Shown here piece by piece: positions 43,234 through 52,282 of a DNA stretch of 64,000 nucleotides. The position numbers and the translations under genes are program-made. Under the pieces are notes generated by a model that was given only the letters and a program-made list of their open reading frames with translations, was not told the origin of the DNA and did no database searches. The DNA is from Hymenobacter tibetensis (GTDB lineage Bacteria > Bacteroidota > Bacteroidia > Cytophagales > Hymenobacteraceae), in assembly GCF_022827545.1 (NCBI RefSeq), contig NZ_CP094669.1:2694001-2758000 (forward strand), in the 5' to 3' direction. Numbering within the stretch: the first letter of the stretch is position 1; each line of letters starts with the position of its first letter.

Positions 43234-44433
43234 CTACAGAGCCCAGGGTGCTGCCTGGAAATCAGGATACAGCGCCAGTACCTGCGCTGCGTTCAGCGCA
43301 GTATATTCTTTGGCTGCCCGCTGGTAGAGTGTCAGGGCCATTTGGTTGGACGTGGGCGTTACGTCGGCGCGTTCCAGCTGCTTTTCCCGCAGCAGATAGG
43401 GTTGTAGCCACACCACTGCTTTGCGCAAACTACGGCCGTCAGGGGAGGTGTAGTTCCACAAATCCACGCCCACATGCCGGGCCAAAACAGCCAGCTGCAC
43501 CCATCCTTGTAGGTTCATGGAGGTGTAGTTCCACGGCCGGGTGCGGGCTAGTTCCAGCGGCTGCCCGCCCTCGGTGTCAAACTGCACGGCAATGCGCGGC
43601 AGCGTCTGGGTTTCAAGAATGCGGCGGGCTAGGGCTTGGTTGCCCGTGAACAAGGCGAAATCCACCACTTGCACATCGTAGAACGTGCCGTGGTTGTTGA
43701 CGTTGTTGCCTTCGGCTTTACCGAGCTTGCTGGTTGTCAGCCATTCGGTGTACGCACTAAACCAGCTTTTCAAGCCGTTTATCAGCGGCTGGTTTACGCT
43801 CAGGCTGCCAGCAAGCAAGGCCAGGGCGTCCGGAATTTCCACTAGGTGGCGCGTCTGAATGATGCCGTAGCTGCGGCCCTCCGTTGTTCCGGGGATACCC
43901 TGCCCGTAGTTTAAGTTCGGGTTCATGCGGGTGGCCGGGTCGAGGAAAAAGGTGCGCAGTTGCTGGGTGGCTTTAGTGGCGTACTTGACGTCACCGGAAA
44001 AGTAGTAGGCCAAGGCCAGCGTCTTCACATCCTTGCACACGCCCGCCAGGTTGGCGTCGTCTTTCATGGCCTTAGCCTCCGGGTTCACCAGGCCATCCTT
44101 TTGCAAGTAGGGTTTCCCATTCGGCTTGCTCGGGTCGGGCCAGAAGTACGGTGCCTGCGACATGAAATCGTGTTTGTCGCCGCTGGGAGGCAGCTGCGGT
44201 TTGCTGACGATGGTGTACAGCTCGTGCTTGAGTGCGGTTTCGGCCTGCGTAAGCACCGCCTGCACTTGCTGCGTTTCTAGCTTGCCGCCGCGCTTGTAGG
44301 CGGCTTTGTAAGCGGCCATGTCGGTGGCATCAAGCAGCAGGAAGGTAGGTGTGGGGGCCGCTTGCACTGCCCCAGCGGCAACCAGCAGTATCCAGAACAG
44401 CAAGCCGCCGCGCCATTTTCTAAGAGCACCCAT
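43234..44433 (-). CDS. Alginate-lyase superfamily polysaccharide lyase (PF05426-like), first copy
   Basis: A 399-residue exported protein. PYFWPDPSKP followed by YLQKDGLVNPEAK and the active-site type VNNHGTFYDVQ define the family, as in the copy at 39413-40654. A signal peptide ends near residue 25. It begins at the last base of the SusD gene (43-44 kb, overlap of one base), so it is the first enzyme of the operon after SusC and SusD. Lyases of this fold cleave uronate chains by beta-elimination, producing the unsaturated end that the GH88 enzyme removes. Confidence 0.85.
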   Translation of the reverse strand: MGALRKWRGGLLFWILLVAAGAVQAAPTPTFLLLDATDMAAYKAAYKRGGKLETQQVQAVLTQAETALKHELYTIVSKPQLPPSGDKHDFMSQAPYFWPDPSKPNGKPYLQKDGLVNPEAKAMKDDANLAGVCKDVKTLALAYYFSGDVKYATKATQQLRTFFLDPATRMNPNLNYGQGIPGTTEGRSYGIIQTRHLVEIPDALALLAGSLSVNQPLINGLKSWFSAYTEWLTTSKLGKAEGNNVNNHGTFYDVQVVDFALFTGNQALARRILETQTLPRIAVQFDTEGGQPLELARTRPWNYTSMNLQGWVQLAVLARHVGVDLWNYTSPDGRSLRKAVVWLQPYLLREKQLERADVTPTSNQMALTLYQRAAKEYTALNAAQVLALYPDFQAAPWAL

Positions 44434-45851
44434 TAAATATGACCGGGGTTTTGCGTCAGGTTCGGGTTCAGCAACAACTCGGGTTGCGGCAGCGGGAACA
44501 GGTAGTACTTGTCGTCGACTACCCGCGTGGGGGTGCTGGCTTGCACAGCTTGGCGCAGGCGCTCGAGCCGCACCAGGTCAAACCAGCGGTGCCCTTCCTG
44601 GCATAGCTCCCAGGCGCGCTCCTTCACCAGCAAATCCACGAAAGCGTCTTTGGTGGTGGTGCCAGTGAGGGGTGCCAGGCCCGCCCGGGTCCGCACGGCG
44701 TTGAGGCCCTGATATTTGGTGGCGTCGGTGGCGTTCAGGTTGTTGAGTGCTTCCGACTGCATAAGCAGTACATCGGCATAGCGCGTAATCAGGTAGTTGA
44801 CCCGAGAATCGTTGACGATGCGCTTGGGGTCGCGGAACTTGTTGAAGTAGTAGCGTGGTAGCGTGGTGGTGCCGGCTTGGTTGCTGATGTTCCAGGCGCG
44901 GCGCGCGTCGTTGGCGGCGTAGGAAGCCACGAAGGCATCTTCCACCGTGAACGTGCCGAGCCCGCTGAGTTGAGAAGGTAAAAATTGCCGTACAATGATG
45001 CTGCCCGTGTTCGGGGGTAAGTCAAACTGAATCGAGAAGATGTGCTCAGGGCCGTTTTCCTTGTCTGGGTCGAACACGTCGCCGTAGACCGGCAGCAGGC
45101 GGTACGTGTTGGAGGCGATAACGCGGTTGCAAGCGCTAAGAGCACTTTGGTTGTCGGTGCCCTGAGCGGCGCTGCTCGTGGCGCGGGTCAGGTAGACTTT
45201 GGCCAGCAGGGCGGTAGCTGCTCCGCTGGATACCCGGCCTTTCTCGCCCGCTGCTATCTGGTTTTCTGGAAAGCAATTCGCTTCAGCAAACTGCAAGTCG
45301 GTGATAATCTGCTCGTACACCTGCGACAAGGGCGCGCGGGGCGGCCGAATATCGTCGGAAGGGCCTTTCACAGTGGCGAGCACCAGCGGCACGTCGCCGA
45401 AGCAGCGCACCAAGTCGAAGTAGCCCATAGCCCGCAGAAACCGTGCGTTGCCCTCGATGTTGTTGCGGCGCGCCTCGTCCATGTTCACGCTGGGCACCTT
45501 CTCGATGACGTCGTTGGCCCGGTTGATCATCCGGTAGGTGTTGGTCCACCAACTGTTGATTTCGGTGTTGGTAGAGGTATAAGTGAAGCGCGAAAGCTGG
45601 GCGCGCTCGTCGGTGCTGGAACCCACCCGAATTAGGTCGGCCGGTAGTTCCGTGATTTGCCAGCCGGTGCGACCGAAGTAGGTTTGGGGGAGCAGGGCGT
45701 TGAACACGCCGTTGAGGCCCGCCACGGCGTCGCCTTCGCTCTTGTAGAAGTTTTCGGCGGCAATAAAGTCGTAAGGCTTTTCTTCAAGGAACTTCTCGCA
45801 GGAAGAGAGGCTTAGCATCGCTAAGCTGAGCAGGATGGTATATTTTTTCAT
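44433..45851 (-). CDS. SusD/RagB-like surface glycan-binding lipoprotein
   Basis: A 472-residue lipoprotein with a signal and the lipobox LSSC followed by EKFLEEKP, which is typical of SusD. TPR-like helices form the scaffold (RFLRAMGYFDLVRCFGDVPLVL and ATALLAKVYLTRA), and the C-terminal SusD region holds LLVKERAWELCQEGHRWFDLVRL. It caps the SusC channel on the cell surface and binds the oligosaccharide. It lies 31 bp after the susC-like gene and one base overlaps the lyase gene. Confidence 0.95.
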   Translation of the reverse strand: MKKYTILLSLAMLSLSSCEKFLEEKPYDFIAAENFYKSEGDAVAGLNGVFNALLPQTYFGRTGWQITELPADLIRVGSSTDERAQLSRFTYTSTNTEINSWWTNTYRMINRANDVIEKVPSVNMDEARRNNIEGNARFLRAMGYFDLVRCFGDVPLVLATVKGPSDDIRPPRAPLSQVYEQIITDLQFAEANCFPENQIAAGEKGRVSSGAATALLAKVYLTRATSSAAQGTDNQSALSACNRVIASNTYRLLPVYGDVFDPDKENGPEHIFSIQFDLPPNTGSIIVRQFLPSQLSGLGTFTVEDAFVASYAANDARRAWNISNQAGTTTLPRYYFNKFRDPKRIVNDSRVNYLITRYADVLLMQSEALNNLNATDATKYQGLNAVRTRAGLAPLTGTTTKDAFVDLLVKERAWELCQEGHRWFDLVRLERLRQAVQASTPTRVVDDKYYLFPLPQPELLLNPNLTQNPGHI

Positions 45852-45882
45852 CGGTAGTCAGGTGGGAAAGTGGGTGCGCGAA

Positions 45883-48800
45883 CTAGAAGCCTAGTTTCAG
45901 GCCCGCAATGAAGGTGCGCGTACTCGGGAAGGCGTTGTAGTCGGTGTTCAAACTCAGGTTGTCGGACCCAAACGAGTTGACTTCTGGGTCGTAGCCCGAG
46001 TAATCAGTCCAGGTCACCAGGTTTTGCGCCGTCACGTACACGCTAGCCGACTTCACAACCTTGCCGAACTTGGGCAGGGTGTAGCCCAGCGTCACGGTTT
46101 TAAGGCGTACAAAGCTGCCGTCTTCCAGCACATCGTTCACGATGCCGGTGGAGCGGCGGATAGTGCTGCCCGCCCGCGGAATAGTAGTGTCGGTGTTGGT
46201 GGGCGTCCAGCGGTTTACCACCGTTTGCAGCTTGTTGGTGGAGGTTAGGCCCGATTCCAGTTCGTAGCGGTTCAGGTTCAGCACATCGGTGCCCTGCACG
46301 CCCTGGATGAACACGCTCAGGTTGAAGTTGCCGTACTTGAAGCCGTTGGTTACCCCGTAGATGAAATCGGGCTGGGCCCGCCCGATGATGGAACGGTCAA
46401 CAGGCGTGATGGCGCCGTCGCCGTTCAGGTCGCGGTAGCGCGGGTCGCCAGGGCGCACCACGGTTCGGGTGCCACTGTTCCGGATTTCTTCCACCGACTG
46501 CCAAAGGCCATCAAACTCGTAGCCGTAGAACGAGCCAATCGGCTCCCCGATGCGCAGAATGCTGGTTTGTCCCAACCCCGACCCCACAAACAGGCTGGAG
46601 CTGGAACTGCCCACAAATCGCTCGTATTCGCCGTTCAAATCCAGCACCTCATTGCGGTTGAAGGATATGTTGAGGTTGGTATTCCACGAAAACTTCTCGG
46701 AGTCGAAGTTGGTGGTGTTCAAGGCAAACTCGACGCCCTTGTTTTGTACGCTGCCCGCGTTTAAGTAAATATCAGGGTAGCCCGTTGTGCGCGGCGTGGA
46801 CACACGCAGCAGCAGGTCGGTGGTTTTCTTGTAGTACGCGTCGGCGGTGATAGAAATGCGGTTTTGCAGGAACGCCAGGTCTATGCCCACGTTGCTGGCC
46901 GCCGTGGATTCCCAACGCAGGTCGGGGTTGCGAATATTCAGCGGCACTAGCCCTACCAGACGGTTGCTGCCCGAGGCATAGCCGTCAGCCCCATAGCGCG
47001 CCAACGATTGGTAGTTGTCTATTTCTTGATTGCCGGTCACGCCGTAGCCGAGGCGTAGCTTCAGGTCACTCAGAAAGCCGAGACCTTTCATAAATGGCTC
47101 GTCGATAATTCGGTAAGCAAAGGCTGCCGAAGGGAAATAACCCCACTTGTTATTGCTCCCAAAGCGTGATGAGCCATCGGCCCGCATCGTGAACGTAAAC
47201 AGATACTTCTCGAATAAGCGGTAGTTAACGCGACCGAAATACGAGGCCAACGAATTGGAGTAACGGCCCGAGTTTGGTGTAAGAATATTGGCGCCAAGGG
47301 CTAGATTGTCGGAGCCTAATGTATTAGTAAAGAAGTTGTTGACCGAGGTGCCGAAGTTATTGCCGTAGAACCGCTGAAAGGTCAGACCTGCCACTACATT
47401 CAGGGCGTTGTTCTCGTTGAGCTTGCGGTCGTAGGTGAGCGTGTTTTCGTTAAGCCAGCTGTAGCGGTTGGTTTCGCCGCGCGTGGCCGAGCCGTTGGTG
47501 AGGCGGCCCAAGAAAATGTCGGAGGGCCGGTACACGTCGGCTTGCGTGGTGCGGTAGTCTAGGCCGCCGGTTACACGCAGGGTCAGGCCCTCTAGCAGCT
47601 CGTAGTTGCCGGCTACGTTGAACAGCCCGCGGCCGGTGGTGCGGTTGTCCTTGGTTTTGTTGGCATAGGCCACTGGGTTGCCCACGTCCTCCACGTAGGG
47701 TAGCGGGCTGTTGGAGTACACATATTGGCCGAACTCGTCGCGCACCGGCACAATAGGGCTGATGCGCAGCGCATCAAGCAGCACCCCGCCAAAGCTGCCT
47801 CCCTGCGAGTTCACCAGCGCCCGTTTCTCGAGAGTGCCCGCAATCTGGCTGGCCAAGCTGAAGCTCAGCTTGCGGCTGATTTTGCGGTCCAGGTTCAGGC
47901 GGATGGTACCCCGCTGAAAGCCGGAATTCAGGATGATACCTTGCTGGTCGAAATAGTTGAAGCTGAGGTTGTAGCGGGTTTCGTCGTTGCCGCCATTGAA
48001 GCTGAGCTGGTAGTTGCTCATGCGCGCCGGACGCAGAATCTCGTCCTGCCAGTCGGTTCCTTCGCCCAAGGCGTCAATCTGCTCTTGGGTGTACGGCAGT
48101 GGTAGTGGGCTGGCGGAGCCCTCGTTGCCCTGGGTTTGCACGTCGTTGAGGTACTCGGCAAACTCGCGCGCGTTCATCAGCTCATACTTGTTGCGCACCA
48201 CCTGCACTCCCGTATAGGCCTCGAAATTGATGGTGTTGCGCCCCGCTTTACCCTTTTTGGTGGTGATGAGCACCACACCGTTGGCTCCGCGTGAACCATA
48301 AATAGCCGTGGCCGAGGCATCCTTGAGAATTTCCACCGACTCGATATCCGAGGGGTTGATGGAGTTCAGGTCGCCCCCGCCGGGGAAGCCATCCACCACA
48401 AACAGCGGCTCGTTGCCGGTGTTGATGGAGTTGGTGCCCCGAATCCGAATCGAGACGTTGCCGCCGGGCTCGGAGTTGGTTTGCGTTACCTGCACTCCAC
48501 TTACGCGGCCCTGCAGAATCTGGTCGACGCGGGCAATGGGGGTTTCGGCTACCTGCTCGGCCGATATAGAGGCCACCGAGCCCGTTACGTCGCGCTTGCG
48601 CTGAGTGCCGTAGCCCACCACCACTACATCGTCCAGCTCGGTGGTTTTCTCTTTCAGCTGTACGGGCTCCACCACCGAGTTGCTCCCTACTCGGGCCTCG
48701 GTCGGCTCGAACCCGATAAACGAGAAAATCAGCACCGGGTCGTTGCCCGTGGGTACGGGTAGCGTGAACTTGCCGTTGGCGTCGGTGGACGTACCAGTGG

Positions 48801-48948
48801 TGGTGCCTTTAATAATCACCGACACCCCCGGTAGCGGCGACCGGTCGGTGGCGCTCAATACAGTGCCCGTGACTTGTCGGGTTTGGGCCTGGGCCGAGAG
48901 AGATAAAGCTAATGCCGCGGGTAGCAGCAGGTGGGTAAATTTTTGCAT
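45883..48948 (-). CDS. SusC/RagA-like TonB-linked outer membrane transporter
   Basis: A 1021-residue TonB-dependent channel. After the signal peptide (ending SAQAQ) comes a carboxypeptidase-like regulatory domain (QVTGTVLSATDRSPLPGVSV), then the plug with VVVGYGTQRKRDVTGSV, IRIRGTNSINTGNEPLFVVDG and the SusC signature YGSRGANGVVLITTKKG. The beta-barrel ends GLKLGF. With the SusD partner it imports oligosaccharides using TonB energy. It is the first gene of the polysaccharide operon, and the 298-bp region upstream is where its regulator should bind. Confidence 0.96.
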   Translation of the reverse strand: MQKFTHLLLPAALALSLSAQAQTRQVTGTVLSATDRSPLPGVSVIIKGTTTGTSTDANGKFTLPVPTGNDPVLIFSFIGFEPTEARVGSNSVVEPVQLKEKTTELDDVVVVGYGTQRKRDVTGSVASISAEQVAETPIARVDQILQGRVSGVQVTQTNSEPGGNVSIRIRGTNSINTGNEPLFVVDGFPGGGDLNSINPSDIESVEILKDASATAIYGSRGANGVVLITTKKGKAGRNTINFEAYTGVQVVRNKYELMNAREFAEYLNDVQTQGNEGSASPLPLPYTQEQIDALGEGTDWQDEILRPARMSNYQLSFNGGNDETRYNLSFNYFDQQGIILNSGFQRGTIRLNLDRKISRKLSFSLASQIAGTLEKRALVNSQGGSFGGVLLDALRISPIVPVRDEFGQYVYSNSPLPYVEDVGNPVAYANKTKDNRTTGRGLFNVAGNYELLEGLTLRVTGGLDYRTTQADVYRPSDIFLGRLTNGSATRGETNRYSWLNENTLTYDRKLNENNALNVVAGLTFQRFYGNNFGTSVNNFFTNTLGSDNLALGANILTPNSGRYSNSLASYFGRVNYRLFEKYLFTFTMRADGSSRFGSNNKWGYFPSAAFAYRIIDEPFMKGLGFLSDLKLRLGYGVTGNQEIDNYQSLARYGADGYASGSNRLVGLVPLNIRNPDLRWESTAASNVGIDLAFLQNRISITADAYYKKTTDLLLRVSTPRTTGYPDIYLNAGSVQNKGVEFALNTTNFDSEKFSWNTNLNISFNRNEVLDLNGEYERFVGSSSSSLFVGSGLGQTSILRIGEPIGSFYGYEFDGLWQSVEEIRNSGTRTVVRPGDPRYRDLNGDGAITPVDRSIIGRAQPDFIYGVTNGFKYGNFNLSVFIQGVQGTDVLNLNRYELESGLTSTNKLQTVVNRWTPTNTDTTIPRAGSTIRRSTGIVNDVLEDGSFVRLKTVTLGYTLPKFGKVVKSASVYVTAQNLVTWTDYSGYDPEVNSFGSDNLSLNTDYNAFPSTRTFIAGLKLGF

Positions 48949-49080
48949 GGCACTCAGCGCTTAAGGGAGGGAGTAAGAGTGGTAGTAGCCGCACGCTTGG
49001 TGTAGCGCAAGCGCCACAGCAAGCCAGCATGGAAAGAGCGACTTATTGGCTGGTGGAAGCAGCCACAGGGGTGATGGGTG

Positions 49081-49134
49081 CTACAAATGTGTAGCAAGCC
49101 CGCGCCAAACATTTGTTGATTTGTATCAAATGTT
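49081..49134. promoter_or_regulatory. Candidate operator for the polysaccharide-locus regulator
   Basis: Upstream of the susC-like gene, AACATTTG (49108-49115) and CAAATGTT (49127-49134) form an inverted pair 11 bases apart, and CTACAAATGTGTAG at 49081-49094 repeats the ACAAATGT core. Three copies in 54 bases suggest a regulatory site for the AraC-type output domain encoded just downstream. Confidence 0.45.
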
Positions 49135-49185
49135 GTTCACCTGTTAATATTATATAAGTATATGATTTACAGAGGTATACAAAAT

Positions 49186-49215
49186 GAAAAAACGAGCCCG
49201 GTGGGAGCTCGTTTG
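49186..49215 (-). terminator. Terminator after the hybrid sensor gene
   Basis: ACGAGC (49192-49197) pairs with GCTCGT (49207-49212) with an inner CC/GG pair, and on the minus strand a T-rich run follows. It ends the transcript of the gene at 49247-52102. Confidence 0.65.
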
Positions 49216-49246
49216 TGATTTTATTGCGCGTTTTTAAGAAAATCCT

Positions 49247-52102
49247 TCAGTTAGGAGAGGCCAGTTGCAAAGTCCGGAACTCGGAGGGCGACACTTGGTA
49301 GCGCGCTTTGAAGCTGGCCGAGAAGTAGGAGAGGGACGAGAAGCCTGCTTCGTAGGCTACGTCAGTGATAGACAGGGTTTCGTCGAGCAGCAATTCGCGG
49401 GCTTTGGTCAGGCGCAGGTGCTGGATGAAGTCGGTAACGCCGGTGCCGAGCACGGCCTTGACCTTGCGGTAGAGCTGCATGCGCGAGATGCCCAAGCTGC
49501 GGGCAATGTCTTCTACACTTAAGTTGGAACGAGTGTAGTTGGCTTCCACTATTGCCGTCAGATCAGCCAGGAATTTCTGGTCGGGGCTGATTGCCGCGGG
49601 AGGCGTTTCCAGTAGCATCTCCCGCCGAAAATGCTCGCGCTGGTGGGCGCGGTTGGTGAGCAGCGTGCGCACACTCTCGAGCAGGAAGGTGGGGTTGAAG
49701 GGCTTGGTCAGGTAGAGGTCGGCCCCGGCCTGCACGCCCTCGACCTGCTGCTCGGGCGCGTTGCGGGCCGTGAGCAGCACCACCGGGATGTGGGAGCTGC
49801 GCCAGTCCTGGCGCAGCTGGGCCACGAGCTCGAGGCCGCTGAGGCCGGGCATCATCACGTCGCAGACGATGAGGTCGGGAATCAGGTCGGTGGCCAGGCG
49901 CAGGCCGGTGTGGCCGTCGGTGGCGGCGTGCACGCGGAAGTGCGGACGCAGCTTGCGGGCCACAAACTCGTTGACCTCCGCGTTGTCTTCTATCACCAGG
50001 ACCAGCGTTTCACTGTCCGTAGCGGCAGCCGGCGAGGTTTCTTCGGCTTTGAAGCTGCTGGCAATTGCTTCCGGTTCAACGGGAGCGAAGGCAGTGGTGA
50101 GTTGCTCGGTGGAGCGCAGATGTTCGGGTAGCTCGCGGGGTAGCGTTACGGTGAACGTGCTGCCGTGGCCGGGCTGGCTGCTGAACGTTAACTGCCCTTG
50201 ATGCAGGCGTATCAGGCCCTGGGCCAAAGCCAACCCCATGCCTGAGCCCTTGGTGCCCGCCTCTTGGCCGCCTTGGTAAAACCACTCGAAAATGTGAGCC
50301 CGGTCTTGGTCGCTGATGCCGCGCCCGGTGTCGGCTACGCTTACCCGCAACGCCTGGCCCTCGTTGATGGCTTGGAGGCTAATCGTAATCTGGCCTTTGT
50401 CGGGAGTGAACTTGAGAGCATTAGACAGCAAATTGAAAAACACTTTGTCTAGCACGTTGCCGTCAAACCAGCCAGTAAGCTCGGGGTCAGCGGCCAGAAA
50501 CCGGATGCGCACTCCCCGCTGCTGAGCCGGCTTTTCAAACAAGTCCACGATGTCGCGCACAAACTCTACCAGGTTGCCCTTGGTGGCCCGCACCGCCATT
50601 TTGCCCACCTCAATTTTGCGGAAGTCGAGTAGCTGATTCACTAGTTGCAGTAGCCGCTGGGTGTTGCGCCGCACCAGGGTCAGGTCTTGGCGCTGCATAC
50701 TGCTCAGGTCGGGGCTGCTCGTCAGGAGTTCTTCCACCGGACCCATAATCAGGGTGAGCGGCGTGCGTAACTCGTGCGAAAAATTGGTAAAGAAGCGCAG
50801 CTTGGCTTCCGTATCCGCCCGCGCCTGCTCGGCTAGCACCTCCAATTGGTTGCGCTGCGAGAGAATTTCCTCGTTCTGCTTCACCAACTGGTGGTTGATC
50901 TTAGCGTTTTCGGCATTCTGGACAGCCAACTGCTGATTGATCTGGCGGTTGCGCCGCGCTGAGTACCAGGCAGTAGCACCCAATACCACGGCTCCCAGCA
51001 GCGTGGCTATCAGCCCGTACAGGATACTTTGCTGGCTGGCATACGTCGCGCGCAAACTTTGCAGGAGCCGATGTTGCCGCTCGATGTCGCGCTTATCGGT
51101 TTGCTGCTGCATGGCCAGCACATTGGCCGAATCAATAAGGAGAGTGCCCAGCGTGTTTTCCCGCTGGTAGGGCTCTTTGTTCAATATCTTCAGCGCCGTG
51201 CGGATGGCTTCTTCGCCGCCGGGCGTGTATTGCACCGTAGCCGCCAGCACGCCTTGCTGCACCAAGTCCAGCCCCCGGCCTTTGCCCACCAGCCCATCCA
51301 CCCCGATAATGCGGACCTGCTTGGTTAAGCCGAGCTCCTGGCATACCTCGTACGCCCCGCGGGCCATGCCGTCGTTGTGCGAAAAAATCAGGGTTACTTC
51401 CGGATGAGCCTTCAAGGCGGCTTTCAAGGCGGGCTTGAGGTCGGCTTTCTGCCAGGTACCATTGATCTGGCTCACGACGTGCACTCCGGGAGAGGCCGCC
51501 AGCGCCCGAATAAAGCCCTGGTGCCGACCGGAAGCGGCAGAAGAACCCGGCAGCCCCAGAATCTCGATGATGTTGCCCTGCTGATGCAGCAGCCGCGTTG
51601 CAAACCGGGCGGCTAGCTGCCCAACTTCTTGGTTGTCGCCCCCCACGTAGGCGGTGTACTTGTCGGAGTTGATACGGCGGTCTAGTAGCAGCACCGGCAC
51701 GCCGCGCTGAAAAGCTTCTTCCACGGCCGGCGTAAGGGGAGCCGCCTCGTAGGGTGAAACGATAAGCAAATCAATATCGGTGCGCAGCAGCTCTCGAATC
51801 TGTTGTTGCTGGCGCTGGCTGTTGTTTTCGGCGTTCAGCATCTGAAGCTGTACTTCCGGGTGAAAGCTCAACTCTCGTTCCATGCCTTCGAGCATGGAGC
51901 GTCGCCACGGCCCCGCCACGCTGTACTGCGAGAAGCCGATCCGGTAGGCGGGCCGCTGGACGGTATGGCCGCAGCCTGCCAGTAGCACCCAAACAGGCGC
52001 CAGCAAGGGGAGTATTCGAGTTTGGAAAAGCCGCACGCTAATCAAGGAATTACCGCGGTGCAAAAGGTGGGAAGGCAACGTATTCAAAGATAGAAGATTC
52101 AA
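49247..52102 (-). CDS. Hybrid two-component system regulator with periplasmic sugar-binding sensor (HTCS)
   Basis: A 951-residue one-piece signalling protein. An N-terminal signal with a lipobox-like LLAGC precedes a periplasmic-binding/LacI-type ligand domain (about residues 53-340: RIGFSQYS, LLIVSPYEAAPL, VPVLLLDRRI). A membrane helix (about 360-385) and coiled coil follow, then HisKA (FSHELRTPLTL), HATPase (GSGMGLALAQGLI), a receiver (VLVIEDNAEV, VCDVMMPGLSG) and an AraC-type HTH (SVEDIARSLGISRMQLYRKV and FSSLSYFSASFK). The sensor would bind a released oligosaccharide and activate the susC-led operon. The usual HTCS sensor is a two-bladed propeller, so the sugar-binding-protein type is the rarer design. 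Confidence 0.93.
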   Translation of the reverse strand: MNLLSLNTLPSHLLHRGNSLISVRLFQTRILPLLAPVWVLLAGCGHTVQRPAYRIGFSQYSVAGPWRRSMLEGMERELSFHPEVQLQMLNAENNSQRQQQQIRELLRTDIDLLIVSPYEAAPLTPAVEEAFQRGVPVLLLDRRINSDKYTAYVGGDNQEVGQLAARFATRLLHQQGNIIEILGLPGSSAASGRHQGFIRALAASPGVHVVSQINGTWQKADLKPALKAALKAHPEVTLIFSHNDGMARGAYEVCQELGLTKQVRIIGVDGLVGKGRGLDLVQQGVLAATVQYTPGGEEAIRTALKILNKEPYQRENTLGTLLIDSANVLAMQQQTDKRDIERQHRLLQSLRATYASQQSILYGLIATLLGAVVLGATAWYSARRNRQINQQLAVQNAENAKINHQLVKQNEEILSQRNQLEVLAEQARADTEAKLRFFTNFSHELRTPLTLIMGPVEELLTSSPDLSSMQRQDLTLVRRNTQRLLQLVNQLLDFRKIEVGKMAVRATKGNLVEFVRDIVDLFEKPAQQRGVRIRFLAADPELTGWFDGNVLDKVFFNLLSNALKFTPDKGQITISLQAINEGQALRVSVADTGRGISDQDRAHIFEWFYQGGQEAGTKGSGMGLALAQGLIRLHQGQLTFSSQPGHGSTFTVTLPRELPEHLRSTEQLTTAFAPVEPEAIASSFKAEETSPAAATDSETLVLVIEDNAEVNEFVARKLRPHFRVHAATDGHTGLRLATDLIPDLIVCDVMMPGLSGLELVAQLRQDWRSSHIPVVLLTARNAPEQQVEGVQAGADLYLTKPFNPTFLLESVRTLLTNRAHQREHFRREMLLETPPAAISPDQKFLADLTAIVEANYTRSNLSVEDIARSLGISRMQLYRKVKAVLGTGVTDFIQHLRLTKARELLLDETLSITDVAYEAGFSSLSYFSASFKARYQVSPSEFRTLQLASPN

Positions 52103-52282
52103 GCGAGCTACCTAGCCCAGCCAGGGGGCTTGCCCGCTTGGTTGAGCACGGGCTTAGTTAAAAGCCTGCTTGAATCTGCTATATCGTGCATACGGTGGCC
52201 TCGTGCCCAGTCACGGTGCGAGGCGGCTTCTCCTAGCAGGGACGGCCCTACGCAACAGCTAGCAACACCGATGGAGCTCGAG

